The position numbers and the translations under genes are program-made. From JASMHC01 sp964476515 (GTDB lineage: Bacteria > Pseudomonadota > Alphaproteobacteria > Rhodobacterales > Rhodobacteraceae), in the NCBI GenBank assembly GCA_964476515.1, contig CAYZAY010000064.1, positions 1-14,499 of the forward strand: a stretch of 14,499 nucleotides of DNA, in the 5' to 3' direction. The notes below the pieces were generated by a model. That model saw only the letters and a program-made list of their open reading frames with translations, made no database searches and was not told the DNA's origin. Numbering within the stretch: the stretch's first letter is position 1; every line of letters begins with the position of its first letter. Of the stretch, positions 1 through 8,096 are shown piece after piece.

Positions 1-81
1 GAAAGGCCGCCTAAATGAACTGAGAGACCGGAACGCAAACGCGACAAGTCCACTTTGGGATATTTGAGTGGCAGACACTTC

Positions 82-109
82 TTCGAAATCCTTTAATTTA
101 TTTTTCGAA
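82..109. promoter_or_regulatory. Inverted repeat upstream of the LysR-type gene (possible operator or hairpin)
   Basis: The arms TTCGAAA (82-88) and TTTCGAA (103-109) are perfect inverted repeats separated by 14 AT-rich bases. The right arm ends one base before the upstream ATG at 111. The core TCGAAAT recurs as a palindrome in the divergent promoter region near 2746-2764. LysR-type regulators usually bind such dyads and repress their own gene, so this may be an autoregulatory site. That role is inferred; the repeat is directly visible. No other gene is evident in bases 1-110. Confidence 0.4.
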
Positions 110-110
110 T

Positions 111-1130
111 ATGCCTAATGTGGGTAACAGTCGTCAAATCTCAGAGCAATCGCATATGCCCAGCTCGATAAACCGCAAAGACCTAAGCCTGAAAGGGTTA
201 GAGCTGTTCCGCCTGACAGCTGTCAACGGCTCGCTTCAAAGTGTGGCACGCGAAACCGGATTGTCGGTCTCGACCATTTCACATCATTTGAAGACGTTGG
301 AAGAAAGCATCGGTGTGGAGCTGTTCAATCACGCGCGCCGTCCGCTGGTTTTGACGCCAACAGGGCAGAAGTTTTTGCGCAACGTCGAAGGGGCATTGCT
401 GTCAATTCGCAAGGCAAAAGCGGAGGCATCAGCGGGCAACGTGACCGAAGCCAGCCTGCTTCGGATCGGGTCGATCGAAGACATCGAAAGCGATATAATC
501 CCCGAACTTGCGGTTTACCTGTCGTCCTTCATGCCGAAATGCGATTTTTCGTTTCAATCGGATTCAAGTCATACGATCATTGAAATGCTAAGAAACAGGC
601 AGCTAGATCTTGGCATCATCGCTGCCCCCACCGACCGCCCGTCGGATCTGAATGAAACACCGCTGTTGAAAGACCCGTTCACCGTTGTCTTGCCAAAAGG
701 GCAGGAACATCAGTTGAAAGACATTTTTTCAGGCAAATCCAAACTACCGCTGATCCGCTTTCCGCCTAACCAAATTATCGCGCGGCAGATTGAATCCCAA
801 TTGCGGCGCACGGGATTGTCCTTTCCTAGCCGGTTTGAATGCAGCAACAGTCAGACCCAAATGGCGATGGTCGCATCTGGGGTTGGATGGGCGATCACCA
901 CACCTATGTTGTTTTTCCGCTCAAAACGGTTTCAGTCAAAACTTCAGCTACATCCGTTTCCTGGAAAAAGCTTTTCCAGACATCTGGCGATTTACAGCAC
1001 ACCTGATTGTTCCGAGGCGGTTCGCTCTATTGTCAGTGAAAAGATGAAGGGGTTGGTGAACTCTCAAGTTATTCAACCGATGCACCAATCCGTTCCGTGG
1101 CTAAATAGTAGCTTCGTCCTTTTTGATTGA
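111..1130 (+). CDS. LysR-family transcriptional regulator
   Basis: The product is a 339-residue LysR-type regulator. The N-terminal winged helix-turn-helix lies around residues 28-90, with SLQSVARETGLSVSTISHHL (41-60) as the recognition region and LTPTGQKFL closing the wing. A periplasmic-binding-protein-like effector domain follows (about 115-310), including the usual LDLGIIAAP segment. Two starts are possible. The ATG at 111 has no Shine-Dalgarno sequence and abuts an inverted repeat. The ATG at 156 (residue 16) has a weak purine stretch and gives the N-terminus length more usual for the family, so it may be the real one. The gene converges on the MttB-like gene with only 5 bp between stop codons. 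It is the only regulator beside the catabolic genes, so it probably controls them in response to the substrate or an intermediate. The ligand is unknown. Confidence 0.9.
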   Translation: MPNVGNSRQISEQSHMPSSINRKDLSLKGLELFRLTAVNGSLQSVARETGLSVSTISHHLKTLEESIGVELFNHARRPLVLTPTGQKFLRNVEGALLSIRKAKAEASAGNVTEASLLRIGSIEDIESDIIPELAVYLSSFMPKCDFSFQSDSSHTIIEMLRNRQLDLGIIAAPTDRPSDLNETPLLKDPFTVVLPKGQEHQLKDIFSGKSKLPLIRFPPNQIIARQIESQLRRTGLSFPSRFECSNSQTQMAMVASGVGWAITTPMLFFRSKRFQSKLQLHPFPGKSFSRHLAIYSTPDCSEAVRSIVSEKMKGLVNSQVIQPMHQSVPWLNSSFVLFD

Positions 1131-1135
1131 AGATC

Positions 1136-2656
1136 TTATGGCAAGATATTGAATTTACGCCTTATTTCTTGATCTTGTTCGGGTGACAGATAGGTCGGTC
1201 TGTGCTCGTTCAAAATGATTTTCGCTTTTTGGCGGGCCCGATCCCAAGCATCTTGACCGCCATTGCTTTCCCACGTGTTGGGGTCTTCGCGGTCGGCCAG
1301 TTTAGGATAGAAGTAATCTCGTTCCATTGCAGCAAGGGTATGCTGCCCACCAAGGAAATGACCTTCGCCCAATATCGCTTCGCAGATTGCCTCAAAGCCA
1401 AGGTTTTCTTCGGTGACTTCAATGCCCCGTAAGGCGCGGTATGTGTGGGAATGCATTTCGTCATCCAACACGAACGCCTCGAAGGTCGCCCCGAGAAGAG
1501 ACGCCGTCATGCCGGAACTTTCGTAAATCAAATTGCCGCCGCCAAGTGCCGCCGCGAGCGAGGTCATCCCTTTTTCCACACCATACTGCGCGTCGGGTAT
1601 TTTTGAATCTGTCATGGAACTCGCGATGCCAGACGGCAGACCCAGCCAGTTCGACAACTGCGCAGAGGCCGCGTTCATAATGGCGGTTTCGCCACTTCCG
1701 CCGGAAAACGCGCCAGTTCGAAGGTCAATCACAAGGGGCCAGTTGGAAAAGATCATCGGAAAGCCGGGTTGGATCGCGTGAACCATCAACAAACTTCCAA
1801 GCGTCTCGGCCAGCGATTGTGCGAGGAAACCTGCAAGAGTCGCTGGTGCCGTTGCCCCCGCTTGGGCAGCGGTTATGCATGAAACTGGCATGCCAAAGCG
1901 GATACATTCGTAGAGCACATTAACCGCGTCTTCGCCGTAGCGCATTGGCGATATGACTGGGCTGATGTGGGCCTTTAGGAACGGGCGTTTGGCGAATTCA
2001 CCGGGTCCGCCAGCGGCAATATCCAGCATCGCGACGACTTTTTCGACGTTTTGCGCTTCGGTGATCGCCGTGCCGATTGGTTTGGTCGTGTTTCGGATCA
2101 GCGCGTAGACGGTGTTGATGTCCAAATCTTCGACGTCAGGCACATCGGTCGCGATGCAACAGCGTGTGAACCAAGCGACGTTGGCCAGACTGTCCTGAAG
2201 ACGGGTGAAATCATGCAGATCTTTTAGTGTGGACGCACGGTATTTGCCGTCGTCGATGTCCAGCGTTTGAACTGCTGCGCCTCCGGTGCCGAAATAGACT
2301 TTGTCGCCGCCAACTTCGATTGAGCGGGCAGGGTCACGCCCATGGAAGGTGAAGGTTTTGCACGCCTTATCAATGGCTTCTTCGGTGACGTTGCGGGGAA
2401 AGCGAATACGACCGTCGCCTTTGTCGATTGCCCCGATACCCAAAAGATCCCGCTTCAATCGCTCAGGAACTTCGCCTATGCCCAAATCTTGCATCAGCCG
2501 AAGGGCGGTGTCGTAAATGGCATTTAGATCAGCTTCGCTGAGTGGCTTGTATTGCCCGCCCGCCTGTCCTGGTGGAGAGGGATCAACCGCAGGCTTGGCA
2601 GCACGTTGTGCGAGCCTTCCTTTGCGACCTCCTCGTTTTGCTTTTCCCTTGGCCAA
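1136..2656 (-). CDS. MttB-family (COG5598) methyltransferase without pyrrolysine
   Basis: The 506-residue product belongs to the trimethylamine methyltransferase MttB superfamily. Family-like segments include GTGGAAVQTLD (about 124-134), KAHISPVISPM (228-238), GGSGETAIMNAASAQLSNW (319-337) and the run from DSKIPDAQYG into SLAAALGGGN. The reading frame has no internal amber codon, so it is not a pyrrolysine enzyme. Characterised relatives of this type (MtgB, MtpB, MtcB) demethylate quaternary amines such as glycine betaine, proline betaine and carnitine and pass the methyl group to a corrinoid protein. No corrinoid protein is encoded in this window. The first 35 residues are strongly basic and low in complexity. 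The start is TTG, supported by CGGGAG 6 bases upstream; the first in-frame ATG is codon 55. It is transcribed divergently from the oxidoreductase operon. A quaternary amine substrate is inferred from the family and the neighbours. Confidence 0.87.
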   Translation of the reverse strand: MAKGKAKRGGRKGRLAQRAAKPAVDPSPPGQAGGQYKPLSEADLNAIYDTALRLMQDLGIGEVPERLKRDLLGIGAIDKGDGRIRFPRNVTEEAIDKACKTFTFHGRDPARSIEVGGDKVYFGTGGAAVQTLDIDDGKYRASTLKDLHDFTRLQDSLANVAWFTRCCIATDVPDVEDLDINTVYALIRNTTKPIGTAITEAQNVEKVVAMLDIAAGGPGEFAKRPFLKAHISPVISPMRYGEDAVNVLYECIRFGMPVSCITAAQAGATAPATLAGFLAQSLAETLGSLLMVHAIQPGFPMIFSNWPLVIDLRTGAFSGGSGETAIMNAASAQLSNWLGLPSGIASSMTDSKIPDAQYGVEKGMTSLAAALGGGNLIYESSGMTASLLGATFEAFVLDDEMHSHTYRALRGIEVTEENLGFEAICEAILGEGHFLGGQHTLAAMERDYFYPKLADREDPNTWESNGGQDAWDRARQKAKIILNEHRPTYLSPEQDQEIRRKFNILP

Positions 2657-2836
2657 TCGTGACTCCCGCGATTTGCAGTAAAGCCTATTCCGGCGTTGCT
2701 ACACGCAATAGCTGCGATCCAATAATTCCAATTATTCGCAAGGTGATTTCGATGATGTCGAAATTCTTTATCCCACCATTGCAGCAGGACCAGAATATCG
2801 GGCCTATTCAGCAGAGCTTTGAGAGGTTTAACCCCA
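2657..2836. promoter_or_regulatory. Divergent promoter region with two dyads, one a LysR-type box
   Basis: This 180-bp gap separates the divergently transcribed MttB-like gene and the four-gene plus-strand operon, so it must hold promoters for both. Two perfect inverted repeats stand out. AATAATT-CC-AATTATT (2721-2736) offers an AATAAT -10-like hexamer on each strand. ATTTCGA-TGATG-TCGAAAT (2746-2764) contains a palindromic T-N11-A core (2749-2761), the classical LysR-type binding pattern. The same TCGAAAT half-site occurs upstream of the LysR gene. Exact -35 elements could not be assigned with confidence on either strand. Confidence 0.5.
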
Positions 2837-5272
2837 ATGAAATCGAGAACCAAAGTCGTAGTGATTGGCGGCGGCATCGCCGGATGTTCAACGCTCTACC
2901 ATCTGACCCAAGAAGGTTGGAGTGATGTGGTATTGGTTGAGCGTAACGAACTGACCAGTGGCACGACTTGGCACTCGGCGGCTCAGGTGACGAATTTCGG
3001 CATGAACCAAACGATGGTCGGGCTGAAAGCGCATTCGATAAATCTCTATCAAGAACTGGCAAACGATCCGGATTACCCGATCAACTATCACCACGGCGAT
3101 GGCGGTATGCGGTTGGCAAATACCGAGGCGCAGATGCAGGGGTATCGCCACTTTGCGTCAATGGCCCGTGGGATGGATGTTGAGTTTGAGGTGATTGACG
3201 CAGACGAATGCGCGCGGCGGCATCCTCTGATTTCAACAGACAATTTGATTGGCGGTCTGTGGGACCCGATGGATGGCGATATTGATCCGGCCCAGCTTTG
3301 TCAGGCGCTGGCGCGTCGAGCGCGCAAGGCAGGGGCCGAAGTGTACAGGAACACGCCGGTCACAGCGCTGACCCAGCATAATGACGACACATGGACTGTT
3401 CATACTGAACACGGTGATATCGACAGTGACATCGTTGTGAATGCTGGCGGATATCGGGTGAACGAGGTCGGCGCGATGATGGGGGTGCACCATCCGGTCG
3501 CGTCGATGGAGCATCAGTATTTCCTAACCGAAGACATCCCTGCGATCAGGGATGCGGGCCACCGGATGCCTTTGATCCGCTGCCCGATCAGCGATTATTA
3601 CTGCCGTCAGGAAAAGAACGGTCTGTTGTTGGGGTTCTACGAACAGGACTGCAAGACTTGGGGCATGGATGGGATTGATCCGAACTTCGTCAATGCGCTT
3701 TGTCCTGACGATCTGGATCGTGTGACGGATGTTTTAGAGGGCGCGTTCGCCCGTATGCCTGCGCTGATGGAAGCGGGTATTCACACGGTCGTTAACGGTC
3801 CGATAACCTATACAATTGACGGTGCGCCTTTGGTTGGGCCGATCCCCGGCAAGCGGAATGCGTTCTGCATTATCGGTTTGCGTGCGGGATTGGGCGAAGG
3901 CGGTGGCCACGGTTGGCTTCTGGCCCAACAGATCGTCCATGGAGAGGCATGCTACGATACTTGGTGCATTGATCCGCGGCGTTTTACTGGGCATGCCAAC
4001 GTTGAGCTAACGGCTTTGAAGGCTATCGAAGACTATCAAAACGAATTCCGGTTCCATTTCCCTCATGAACATCGCCCAGCAGGGCGTAGCGCTAAGACGA
4101 CTCCTTTGACGCCTGTTCTTGCCGCCGAAGGTGCCGAGTTCACCGTGGTGAACGGATGGGAGAGAGTGGATTACATCAAGCCGTCTCCGGATTTCCATCC
4201 TACCCTTGGGTTTGATTTCGACGAGGCGTTCGATGTTGTCGCGGCAGAAATTGCGAATGTTCAGACCAACGTCGGTCTTTGCGAAGTCAACGGGTTCAAC
4301 CGGTTTGAGATTACCGGTTCCGACCGCCACAGCTTTCTTGACCGGATGTTCTGCGGAACCGTCACCAAGCGCGATGGTCGCGTTGGCCTAGGGTATTTGT
4401 TGAACGATCACGGCATGGTCAAAGGCGAAGCTACGGTTGCGAACCTGCCTGCGTCAGACAGAGGCGGCGACCGCGTTTGGTATGGGTCAGCCGCCGCGTC
4501 CGAGTTCCACGATATGGATTGGCTGCAAAGCCATCTTCGCGATGATGAAGATGTTCAGATCAAGTCTCTGACTAATGATCAAACGATCTTGGTTCTGGCT
4601 GGTCCAAATGCACGCAACGTGCTGTCTGCATGTTCGCGTGGCGATTGGTCGGCGGGGGTATTTCCTTGGCTTTCAGTCCGCGAATGCTTCATCGGCTTTG
4701 CCCCGGCAACCGTCATGGGCGTCAGCTTTTCAGGCGAGTTGGCCTATGAAATCCACGTACCCAACGCGATGCTTTACAATGCTTACCTGACGCTTTGCAA
4801 AGCCGGAGAGGCTTATGGCATGAAACTCTTTGGCGCACGGGCCGTTGAATCAATGCGGATGGAAAAGGGATTTTTGCACTGGAAGTCCGATTTGCTGACC
4901 GAATTCGACCTGTTTGAAACAGGTCTTGGGCGATTTGTGAAAATGTCCAAGCCAGAGTTTGTGGGGAAAGACGCGTTGGAAGCGCGTCAAACAAGCGGGC
5001 CATCAAAATTGCGCGTTACCTTGGACATAGGCTCTAAAACCGCGCCAGCCCATGGTGGGGCATCGTTGATGGATGGTGACAAAGTCATTGGAACGATCAC
5101 GTCCGGCGACTGGGGACACAGGGTTGGGATGAATCTAGCCTATGCCTTTGTTGACCCAGCTTACGCAAAAACCGGCTGTGAGATGGTTTTGGATTCCTGC
5201 GGCAAACGGGTCAAAGCAACGGTCATAGACGATTGTATCTATGATCCAGACTATAGTCGGATGAGAGCCTGA
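2837..5272 (+). CDS. FAD-dependent oxidoreductase fused to GcvT module (dimethylglycine/sarcosine dehydrogenase-like)
   Basis: The 811-residue protein has the architecture of dimethylglycine and sarcosine dehydrogenases. An N-terminal DAO-type FAD domain (about 5-370) carries the dinucleotide motif GGGIAGCS (11-18). A linker domain (about 375-430) is followed by a GcvT folate-binding domain (about 430-700, with GLCEVNGFNRFEITG and FSGELAYEIHVP) and a GcvT C-terminal barrel (about 725-805). His46 in SGTTWHSA matches the histidine that binds FAD covalently in DMGDH. The family oxidatively removes an N-methyl group and transfers the one-carbon unit to tetrahydrofolate. The ATG at 2837 is chosen over the in-frame TTG at 2819 because GAGAGG lies 10 bases upstream and the N-terminus then fits the Rossmann fold directly. 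It is the first gene of an operon, 5 bp before the next. It is predicted to act on a tertiary or secondary methylamine made by the neighbouring methyltransferase. The precise substrate is unknown. Confidence 0.9.
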   Translation: MKSRTKVVVIGGGIAGCSTLYHLTQEGWSDVVLVERNELTSGTTWHSAAQVTNFGMNQTMVGLKAHSINLYQELANDPDYPINYHHGDGGMRLANTEAQMQGYRHFASMARGMDVEFEVIDADECARRHPLISTDNLIGGLWDPMDGDIDPAQLCQALARRARKAGAEVYRNTPVTALTQHNDDTWTVHTEHGDIDSDIVVNAGGYRVNEVGAMMGVHHPVASMEHQYFLTEDIPAIRDAGHRMPLIRCPISDYYCRQEKNGLLLGFYEQDCKTWGMDGIDPNFVNALCPDDLDRVTDVLEGAFARMPALMEAGIHTVVNGPITYTIDGAPLVGPIPGKRNAFCIIGLRAGLGEGGGHGWLLAQQIVHGEACYDTWCIDPRRFTGHANVELTALKAIEDYQNEFRFHFPHEHRPAGRSAKTTPLTPVLAAEGAEFTVVNGWERVDYIKPSPDFHPTLGFDFDEAFDVVAAEIANVQTNVGLCEVNGFNRFEITGSDRHSFLDRMFCGTVTKRDGRVGLGYLLNDHGMVKGEATVANLPASDRGGDRVWYGSAAASEFHDMDWLQSHLRDDEDVQIKSLTNDQTILVLAGPNARNVLSACSRGDWSAGVFPWLSVRECFIGFAPATVMGVSFSGELAYEIHVPNAMLYNAYLTLCKAGEAYGMKLFGARAVESMRMEKGFLHWKSDLLTEFDLFETGLGRFVKMSKPEFVGKDALEARQTSGPSKLRVTLDIGSKTAPAHGGASLMDGDKVIGTITSGDWGHRVGMNLAYAFVDPAYAKTGCEMVLDSCGKRVKATVIDDCIYDPDYSRMRA

Positions 5273-5277
5273 GTAAG

Positions 5278-6552
5278 ATGACAATAACATATTTGAAAAA
5301 AGCCGGTCCGGCAGCCGATGAAGATAACAGCAACGTTCGTGACATTGTTGCAGTTATGCTTGCCAACATTGCGCGCGATGGAGAGGCGGCGGTCATCGAT
5401 TATGCACAGCGCTTAGACGGATGGACGGGCGATATCGTCGTTTCCCAAGCCCAGCGTGAGGCCGCGATTAAACGGGTGCCAGCTGAGCTGAAGGCCGACA
5501 TCGAGTTTGCGCATGACAACATCCGCCGGTTTGCTCTGGCGCAAAAGACGACCATTCAAGATTGCGAAATCGAAGTGATACCAGGCTTGATCGCTGGCCA
5601 AAAGCAGATACCGGTGCAAAGTGCGGGCTGTTATGTGCCCGGTGGTCGATATAGCCATATCGCGTCGGCGTTGATGACCATCACGACGGCCAAGGTGGCT
5701 GGCGTTCCCCATGTTACCGCCGTTTCGCCGACCATACCCGAAATTGGTATGCCGGATGCGATTATCTACGCGATGGATTTGGCGGGGGCCGATACGATTC
5801 TGAACCTCGGGGGAGTTCAGGGGATCGCCGCTATGGCGCATGGGCTGTTTGGTTGCAAACCTGCTGACATTCTTGTGGGACCGGGCAATTCCTTTGTGGC
5901 CGAAGCAAAACGTATGCTGTTTGGTCCGATTGGTATCGACATGTTCGCGGGACCAACGGATTCGCTTGTGATTGCGGATCACACGGCGTCGGCTGAAACC
6001 GTGGCGTGGGATTTGGTCTCGCAAGCAGAGCATGGCGTTGATAGCCCTGTGTGGTTGGTGTCAACGGATGCCAAGCTGGCCAATAATGTATTGGCGCGCG
6101 TGCCCTATTTGATCGACGCTTTGCCTGAACCAAACCAGTCGGCAGCAAGGACTGCGTGGGCGGATCGTGCCGAGGTCATTCTTTGCGATTCCCGCGATGA
6201 GGCCGTCGAAGTTTCCGATAAATACGCGCCGGAGCATCTGCAGGTACAGGCAGAAGATCTCGACTGGTGGTTGGATAATCTGGCGAACTACGGGTCGTTG
6301 TTCTTGGGCGAAGAAACGACCGTGTCCTTTGGTGACAAAACATCCGGCCCGAACCACGTTCTGCCAACCAGCGGGGCTGCGCGATACACTGGTGGTCTGT
6401 CCGTGCACAAGTTTACCAAGACCGTCACATGGCAGAGGGCAACAAGCGATGCTGCTTCTATCCTTGCGGAAAAAACTGCGAGCTTAAGCAGGGCAGAAGG
6501 CATGGAGGGCCATGCGCGTGCAGCTGATCTTCGGTTGAAGGTAGCGACGTAG
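5278..6552 (+). CDS. Histidinol dehydrogenase-superfamily enzyme, HpsN-like (sulfopropanediol 3-dehydrogenase type)
   Basis: The 424-residue protein belongs to the zinc- and NAD-dependent histidinol dehydrogenase superfamily. Conserved residues are visible: GQKQIPVQSAGCYVPGGRYS (107-126), zinc-ligand positions Gln249 and His252 in SQAEH, catalytic-pair positions Glu319-His320 in YAPEHLQV, Asp353 in FGDK and His412 in EGHARA. Differences from biosynthetic HisD include SGPNHVLPT for the usual GTNHVLPT and AGPTDS for AGPSE. From memory, its N-terminus (TYLKKAG) resembles HpsN, which oxidises (R)-2,3-dihydroxypropane-1-sulfonate to sulfolactate in two NAD-dependent steps. No histidine biosynthesis gene is adjacent. 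It lies 5 bp after the FAD enzyme and 10 bp before the sulfatase, so it is almost certainly co-transcribed with them. The expected reaction is a four-electron oxidation of a primary alcohol to a carboxylate. Whether the substrate carries a sulfonate is not shown by the sequence. Confidence 0.85.
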   Translation: MTITYLKKAGPAADEDNSNVRDIVAVMLANIARDGEAAVIDYAQRLDGWTGDIVVSQAQREAAIKRVPAELKADIEFAHDNIRRFALAQKTTIQDCEIEVIPGLIAGQKQIPVQSAGCYVPGGRYSHIASALMTITTAKVAGVPHVTAVSPTIPEIGMPDAIIYAMDLAGADTILNLGGVQGIAAMAHGLFGCKPADILVGPGNSFVAEAKRMLFGPIGIDMFAGPTDSLVIADHTASAETVAWDLVSQAEHGVDSPVWLVSTDAKLANNVLARVPYLIDALPEPNQSAARTAWADRAEVILCDSRDEAVEVSDKYAPEHLQVQAEDLDWWLDNLANYGSLFLGEETTVSFGDKTSGPNHVLPTSGAARYTGGLSVHKFTKTVTWQRATSDAASILAEKTASLSRAEGMEGHARAADLRLKVAT

Positions 6553-6562
6553 GGACGGGGAT

Positions 6563-7915
6563 ATGGCACCGGGCAACGTAATTGTCATCATGACGGACGA
6601 GCTGAGACGTGATTGTCTTGGCTGTTATGGCAACGACATTGTTCAGACGCCCAACATAGACGCGCTTGCAGCGTCAGGTATGCGGTTTGATAACGCGTAT
6701 ACTCCGTCGCCGATTTGCGTTCCTGCGCGCGCATCATTCGCGACCGGCAAATATGTTCACGAGATCGGAGCTTGGGGAAACGCCCAGCCTTATCACGGCG
6801 AACCGCGAAGCTGGCATCACGAAATTCGCGACGCTGGGCGGCAGATGCCGTCGATTGGCAAGTTGCATTTTCGCGGTACGCACGACGACAACGGGTTCTC
6901 TGAAGAGATCCGCCCGCTGCACGTCAAAGACGGCAAAGGTTGGGTGCACGGGCTGCTACGGGGCACGACGGGCATTTTCGACGCAACCGGTTTTGCCAAG
7001 AATATCGGACCTGGGGATGACGGATATTCGCGATTTGATCGGGCGGTTTGCGATGACACACTTGAGTGGCTGAAAGACCGAAAGGTTGATCAGGAACAGG
7101 GGTGGGGAATGTTCGTATCCTTCCTGCGACCTCACTACCCTTTGACCTGTCCGCAAGAGTTCTACGACCTCTACGATCCCGGTGAAGTTCCCTTGCCCAA
7201 GTCGCTAATCAAGGGAAGCGGCGCGGATCATCCCATGTTGCAAGGCATGCGGCGGGATTGCGATTTTGGTGCCTCTTTTACGGATGAAACGCGCAAGATT
7301 GCGGTTGCCAGCTATTACGGACTTTGCAGTTTTGTCGATCACATGGTCGGGCAGATCATGGGCACATCGCGCGAGACGGGATTGGACAAAACCACGACGG
7401 TGATTTTCACTAGTGATCACGGCGAATGCCTTGGTGATCGGGGTGTTTGGACGAAGATGGTCATGTACGAAGAATCCGTCGCTGTTCCGCTGATTGTTGC
7501 GGGGCCTGATATCCCAAAAGGGTCCACGGATTCGCCTGTGAATCTAATCGATCTTCATCCGACGATGCTTGACTTGACCGACGTAGAAAACGCGAACCCG
7601 ACCCAACACGCGGTTTCGTTTTTGTCGACGATCAAACAGCCTGATTTTGATCGTGCAACCCTTTCGGAATATCACGACTATGGCGCACATTCGGGCATGT
7701 TCATGCTTCGTAAAGGCAAGTGGAAACTGGTCTATTATCCTGGTTACCGTTCGCAGCTTTTTGATCTTGAGGCTGATCCCGAAGAGGACAGAGACCTAGG
7801 ATTGGAAGAAACGTTTGGAAGTATTGTGGAGGAGATGACGTTAGAATTACGCAAGATACTAAACCCCGACGCTGTAAATGACCGTGCTTTTGCTGATCAG
7901 GCGAAGGCGATTTAA
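6563..7915 (+). CDS. Cytoplasmic Cys-type (formylglycine) sulfatase
   Basis: The 450-residue product is an alkaline-phosphatase-fold sulfatase. The active-site signature is CVPAR at 52-56, with Cys52 the residue expected to become formylglycine. Other family positions are the metal-binding Asp12 in TDELRRD, Lys100 and His102 in IGKLHF, His191 in LRPHYPL, and Asp285-His286 in FTSDHGE followed by Lys298. There is no signal peptide: the chain opens directly into the first beta strand (NVIVIMTDE). It therefore should hydrolyse an imported small substrate in the cytoplasm. The signature and SDHGE region resemble choline-sulfatases, but the protein is somewhat shorter than BetC. An arylsulfatase or phosphonate-monoester-hydrolase-type activity is possible. 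Maturation needs a formylglycine-generating enzyme, not present in this window. The start has AGGGACGGGG just upstream. It is third in the operon, which ties sulfate-ester cleavage to demethylation and alcohol oxidation. Confidence 0.9.
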   Translation: MAPGNVIVIMTDELRRDCLGCYGNDIVQTPNIDALAASGMRFDNAYTPSPICVPARASFATGKYVHEIGAWGNAQPYHGEPRSWHHEIRDAGRQMPSIGKLHFRGTHDDNGFSEEIRPLHVKDGKGWVHGLLRGTTGIFDATGFAKNIGPGDDGYSRFDRAVCDDTLEWLKDRKVDQEQGWGMFVSFLRPHYPLTCPQEFYDLYDPGEVPLPKSLIKGSGADHPMLQGMRRDCDFGASFTDETRKIAVASYYGLCSFVDHMVGQIMGTSRETGLDKTTTVIFTSDHGECLGDRGVWTKMVMYEESVAVPLIVAGPDIPKGSTDSPVNLIDLHPTMLDLTDVENANPTQHAVSFLSTIKQPDFDRATLSEYHDYGAHSGMFMLRKGKWKLVYYPGYRSQLFDLEADPEEDRDLGLEETFGSIVEEMTLELRKILNPDAVNDRAFADQAKAI

Positions 7916-8096
7916 GCATTGGGTGGGCGCGACTCGATCTTGGCCATGGAGAACTATGACCACACGCCGGTGGATGCTTAGGCTGGTGGATTTTGAAAGG
8001 CCGGACAGCTGCATCCGAGGATTGTTCTTGTCGGCTTGGCCATGTTGGTTTTAGGTTTGAACGGCTTTAATCCGTTTAGGAAGTAGGGATCATCCA

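Noticed and set aside
1128..1180. CAAGAT...ATCTTG repeat as a terminator between the LysR and MttB-like genes
   Set aside because: The arms are only 6 bp, AT-rich and 24 bases apart, lie inside the methyltransferase coding end, and have no U-tract.
5413..6033. Minus-strand open frame of 206 codons inside the HpsN-like gene
   Set aside because: It is antisense to a well-supported conserved enzyme and its Arg/His-rich composition is that of a shadow.
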